Assembly: GCA_019116025.1 (NCBI GenBank)
Contig: DXCM01000099.1
Span: 27,298-91,297 of the forward strand
Reading direction: 5' to 3'
DNA from: Candidatus Companilactobacillus pullicola
Lineage (GTDB): Bacteria; Bacillota; Bacilli; Lactobacillales; Lactobacillaceae
DNA length: 64,000 nt
Part shown: in pieces, positions 61,255 through 64,000 of the stretch
Numbering within the stretch: the first letter of the stretch is position 1
Layout of the letters: the number at the start of each line of letters is the position of its first letter
Program-made: the position numbers and the translations under genes
Notes under the pieces: model-generated
What the model was told of the DNA's origin: nothing
Databases searched by the model: none
The model's input: the letters and a program-made list of their open reading frames with translations, nothing else

Positions 61255-62160
61255 TTGTATGATTTAAAATTGGATACATTTATTCAAGTTGTTAGGGATG
61301 GAAGTTTCTCCAAGGCCGCAGATCATCTTTTTATTTCTTCCGTTTCGGTCATGAAACAAATGAATAGTCTTGAAGAAATGGTTGGCGTTCGTTTGCTTAA
61401 TCGGACAACTCAGGGAGTAAGTTTGACGAAAGCTGGAGAATTCTTTCATGATGCAGTTACCGATTATATTTCTGAATCAGAGTCGATTCTAAAGAAAACA
61501 CTCGAAATAGATAATAATGGGAAAAAGGTTATTAAGATTGGTACTTCTTTATTACGTTCAGCACAACCATTGATTAAATTGTGGTCAAAGATGTCGAATA
61601 AAAATGATTATCAGGTTGATTTAGTTTCATTCGAAGATGATCCGTTAAGTATGCAGAGAATGTTTACCAATATTGGTACGAAAATCGATTTTTTTGTTGG
61701 TCCGATAAACTCTGAGCAAATCAAGCATGGTCCATATCAAACGTATGAATTACCTGAGACAAAGGCATACTGGGGAGTTCCTATAAATAATCATTTGGCA
61801 AATAGAGATATGATATCGTTGAAAGATTTGAAAGAAGATAAAGTTCTTTTGGTGAAGAGGGGATTGTCACCACGATTAGATGCTTTAAGAGATAAGTTGG
61901 AAGAAAATGGCATTACAGTAGTTGATAATGAAGACTTTTATGATATTAATACCTTTAATATTTGTAGTCAGAACAATTACATTATGGAGACACTTGATAT
62001 TTGGAAAGATGTCTATGCGCCAATAAAAGCAATTGAAATGGATGATGGTTATCAAATGCCTTATGGAATCGTCTATTCTAAAGATGCATCTAGTGTGGTT
62101 AAACATTTTATAGAAGAAATTGGTTTAGAGTATAGTAAAAAAGAAGAAGCATTAACATAG
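61255..62160 (+). CDS. LysR-family regulator of the redox cluster
   Basis: A 301-residue regulator with an N-terminal winged helix (DTFIQVVRDGSFSKAADHLF, SVSVMKQMNSLEEMVGVRLLNRT) and a C-terminal effector domain. The start is TTG 61255, with GGGAGTGA at 61241-61248. Four 21-bp dyads around it mark likely targets: itself, the nitroreductase, the DUF606 transporter, the aldo/keto reductase and the SDR. The effector is unknown; an electrophile or quinone is a reasonable guess from the target enzymes. Confidence 0.92.
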   Translation: MYDLKLDTFIQVVRDGSFSKAADHLFISSVSVMKQMNSLEEMVGVRLLNRTTQGVSLTKAGEFFHDAVTDYISESESILKKTLEIDNNGKKVIKIGTSLLRSAQPLIKLWSKMSNKNDYQVDLVSFEDDPLSMQRMFTNIGTKIDFFVGPINSEQIKHGPYQTYELPETKAYWGVPINNHLANRDMISLKDLKEDKVLLVKRGLSPRLDALRDKLEENGITVVDNEDFYDINTFNICSQNNYIMETLDIWKDVYAPIKAIEMDDGYQMPYGIVYSKDASSVVKHFIEEIGLEYSKKEEALT

Positions 62161-62169
62161 GGTTAATAG
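62149..62169 (+). promoter_or_regulatory. LysR-type box 3, before the aldo/keto reductase
   Basis: GCATTAAC-ATAGG-GTTAATAG differs from the perfect box by one base in each arm. It overlaps the last codons of lysR and ends 78 bp before the next start. Confidence 0.6.
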
Positions 62170-62247
62170 GACACTAATTAATAAAGTATTCTGTTTTTTA
62201 TTCGCGGTGGTTACAATTGATTCATCAATTAAAAAGGAAGTTAAACG

Positions 62248-63066
62248 ATGGATTATTTTAAATTGAATAACGGTGTTAAGGTTCCAGCACTTGGGTTTGG
62301 TACATATCAGATGCCTGCTTCTATAACTGAAGAAAATGTTGCTAAAGCAATCAGTCTTGGGTACAGAAGTATTGACACAGCTCAAAACTATGGAAATGAA
62401 GCAGAAGTTGGTGCGGCAGTTAATAATAGTGATGTACCACGAGATCAATTGTTTATTACATCCAAAACTCAAACTTCTGGTTATCGAAGTACACTACGTG
62501 GAATAGATGAATCACTCCAAAGAGCAGGATTGGATTATTTTGATTTGATGATCATTCACTGGCCAACAATTGATAATCTCAGTACTTATAGAGCGTTGGA
62601 AGATGCCTATAAAGAAGGCAAGCTAAGGGCTATTGGAGTAAGTAATTTTAATAGTAAAAAAGTGCAAAAATTAATTGATCATGCAGAAATAAAACCTATG
62701 GTTGATCAGATTGAAACACATGTTTATTGGCAACAAAATAAAATGCATGACTTTTTAGATAAGAATGATATTTTACATGAATCATGGGCTCCATTAGGTG
62801 AAGGCATGAGTCCGGTTTTAGGTGAGCCAGAAATTGTAAAGATTGCGGCGGATCATCAAAAATCGACAGCACAAGTTATTCTGAGATTTTTGACACAACA
62901 ACATATTATGGTTATTCCAAAGTCCACTAACCCTAAACATATTGCTGAAAATTTGGATGTCTTCGATTTTGAGTTGACGAATAATGAAATAAATATCATT
63001 AAAAATTTGGATCAGGGTCATTCGGGAGTAAACTGGCCTAGTTCTATGGGACAAGAAGCATATTAA
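62248..63066 (+). CDS. Aldo/keto reductase
   Basis: A 272-residue NADPH-dependent reductase with tetrad Asp43, Tyr48 (QNYGNE), Lys73 (TSKTQ) and His104 (IIHWPT), and IPKSTNPKHIAEN at the cofactor end. It is related to the enzyme at 22.8 kb. AAAGGAAG precedes the ATG. LysR-type box 3 lies 79-99 bp upstream, so it is probably co-regulated with the nitroreductase. Confidence 0.93.
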   Translation: MDYFKLNNGVKVPALGFGTYQMPASITEENVAKAISLGYRSIDTAQNYGNEAEVGAAVNNSDVPRDQLFITSKTQTSGYRSTLRGIDESLQRAGLDYFDLMIIHWPTIDNLSTYRALEDAYKEGKLRAIGVSNFNSKKVQKLIDHAEIKPMVDQIETHVYWQQNKMHDFLDKNDILHESWAPLGEGMSPVLGEPEIVKIAADHQKSTAQVILRFLTQQHIMVIPKSTNPKHIAENLDVFDFELTNNEINIIKNLDQGHSGVNWPSSMGQEAY

Positions 63067-63102
63067 AAAAACGATATCCATACGCGGATATCGTTTTTTT
63101 TG
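63065..63102 (+). terminator. Terminator after the aldo/keto reductase gene
   Basis: A stem AAAAACGATATCC / GGATATCGTTTTT is followed by further T residues. Confidence 0.9.
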
Positions 63103-63108
63103 AGTACA

Positions 63109-63129
63109 GTATTAACTAGAAATTAATAC
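63109..63129 (+). promoter_or_regulatory. LysR-type box 4, before the SDR operon
   Basis: GTATTAAC-TAGAA-ATTAATAC has one mismatch between its arms. It lies 79 bp before the SDR start, and a -10-like TAATAT lies at 63161-63166. Confidence 0.65.
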
Positions 63130-63208
63130 ATTACTAACAATTAAACCAATTCCACCTTTTTAATATGACTGACATAATGATCACAGTTATTAAAAGGAGA
63201 TAAGAGTA

Positions 63209-63850
63209 ATGACAAAAACAGCAGTGGTTATTGGTGTCGGAGAAGGCCTAGGGAAAAGTCTAGCTAAAAAATTTGGACAAGAAAACTATCGGGTATTTAT
63301 CCTTGCTAGAAGCATGGACAAGTTAACTAAGATTTCTGAAGAATTAAAAAATGAAGGTGTTGAGGCGATTCCTGTTGTGACCGACATTACAGACAAAGCT
63401 AACTTTACAAATAGTTTGAATACGATTAAGGAACAGACAGACACAATTGATACTTTAATTTATAATGCCGGAATTACGGCTCCAGATGGTGACAAACTAA
63501 CCGTTAGTCAATTATCTGATCATTTAAATTTAGACGTCATTGGTGCTTACCAAGCTGTCTTGGAATTGGAAGATAAATTAAGTATGACCGATGGAAGCAT
63601 TTTGTTTACTGGTGGTTTCGCTGCGGTACAACCGTTCCCTGGATTCTTAGGTTTAGCAGTTGGAAAAGCAGCTTTGCGTAATTTGGCAAAAGGACTGCAT
63701 GACAGTTTTCAAAATAAAAACATTTTTGTTGGAACAGTCACTATTTACGGAGAAATAAAGCGTGGTACACACTTTGATCCTGACAATATTGCGGAATCAT
63801 TTTGGAAACTTAATCAAGATCGCAACGAGTGGGAAATTGATTACAAATAG
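63209..63850 (+). CDS. SDR-family protein lacking the catalytic tyrosine
   Basis: A 213-residue classical-type short-chain dehydrogenase fold. The cofactor loop is GVGEGLG (9-15) and the NAG motif is present (IYNAGIT). At the YxxxK site the sequence reads LAVGK, so the catalytic Tyr is replaced by Leu while the Lys stays. The enzyme may use another residue or act as a non-catalytic partner. AAAGGAG precedes the ATG. The FMN reductase-like gene follows after 10 bp, forming an operon under box 4. Confidence 0.85.
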   Translation: MTKTAVVIGVGEGLGKSLAKKFGQENYRVFILARSMDKLTKISEELKNEGVEAIPVVTDITDKANFTNSLNTIKEQTDTIDTLIYNAGITAPDGDKLTVSQLSDHLNLDVIGAYQAVLELEDKLSMTDGSILFTGGFAAVQPFPGFLGLAVGKAALRNLAKGLHDSFQNKNIFVGTVTIYGEIKRGTHFDPDNIAESFWKLNQDRNEWEIDYK

Positions 63851-63860
63851 GAGATAAATT

Positions 63861-64000
63861 ATGTCCAGAAAAATTACGATTTTAACTGGAAGTCCACATT
63901 TAAATGGCACTTCAAGTAAGTTGGCTGATGCTTTTGTGAATGGAACCAGTGATAAAAATAACGTATATCGTTTTGATGCGGGATTAAATGCATCACAAAT
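63861..64000 (+). CDS. NAD(P)H-dependent FMN reductase / flavodoxin-like protein (3' end cut by window)
   Basis: The first 46 codons only. MSRKITILTGSPHLNGTSS is the flavodoxin-fold FMN phosphate loop (GSPxxxGxT/S) of the NAD(P)H quinone or azo reductase group. TAGGAG before the ATG overlaps the SDR stop region. It is co-transcribed with the SDR gene and would be a further member of the LysR-controlled redox set. Confidence 0.8.
   Translation, partial: MSRKITILTGSPHLNGTSSKLADAFVNGTSDKNNVYRFDAGLNASQ

Overview
The window looks like chromosomal DNA of a low-G+C Gram-positive lactic acid bacterium of the family Lactobacillaceae. The evidence is the AT-rich sequence, strong AAGGAGG-type ribosome binding sites, PepO, SLAP-repeat secreted proteins, Cof-type HAD phosphatases, a PTS/GH32/GH36 sugar operon and many BcrAB-like ABC exporters. 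A Companilactobacillus-like genus is my inference and is not proven by the sequence. No rRNA, tRNA, phage, transposase or CRISPR array was seen. The gene mix is accessory: transport, stress, redox, exopolysaccharide and sugar use.

Layout. 0-6.8 kb: ABC-F ATPase, GNAT, VanZ-like protein, esterase, 2-hydroxyacid dehydrogenase, DUF2628-like protein, SDR and a RibD-C reductase. 6.8-10.6 kb: a two-component system divergent from a BcrAB-type ABC exporter and a small anchored protein. 10.9-15.7 kb: asparagine synthase, a second BcrAB-like exporter, cytidine deaminase and a phospholipase-C-like protein. 16-18.6 kb: an AgrC/AgrA-like quorum-type pair with no visible peptide gene. 18.8-25.3 kb: ABC exporter, P-loop kinase-like protein, a PadR/DUF2812 pair with a clear operator, aldo/keto reductase, HAD phosphatase and lipoprotein. 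25.7-29.3 kb: an exopolysaccharide operon (degenerate GGDEF protein, a 51-residue membrane miniprotein, GT2 synthase, GH8 hydrolase), flanked on both sides by large imperfect palindromes. 29.7-38.8 kb: PepO, HAD phosphatases, two XRE-membrane regulators sharing an upstream palindrome, a five-repeat SLAP protein, a lipoprotein and a DUF6933 protein. 38.8-45.5 kb: a TetR gene broken by one stop codon beside its divergent QorB-like reductase, DUF2255, LysR, SDR, metallophosphoesterase and a CAP-SLAP secreted protein. 45.6-51.8 kb: AraC regulator and a sucrose/raffinose-type operon with a cre site over its promoter. 51.9-59.4 kb: orphan bacteriocin immunity protein, ROK regulator, VOC protein, MFS transporter with divergent winged-helix regulator, SDR, GNAT and Tex. 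59.4-64 kb: a redox block containing a LysR regulator.

The strongest unexplained signal is in the last block. Four copies of a 21-bp dyad (GTATTAAC-N5-GTTAATAC and close variants) lie 73-81 bp upstream of four separate genes: a DUF606 transporter, a nitroreductase, an aldo/keto reductase and an SDR. The copy in front of the nitroreductase also sits 18 bp before the lysR start. This reads as a compact LysR regulon with self-control. Other control signals seen directly are a perfect PadR operator inside a promoter, the shared TAACGCCGTTA palindrome before two XRE genes, a cre box over the PTS promoter, and dyads at the ROK, TetR and winged-helix divergent promoters.
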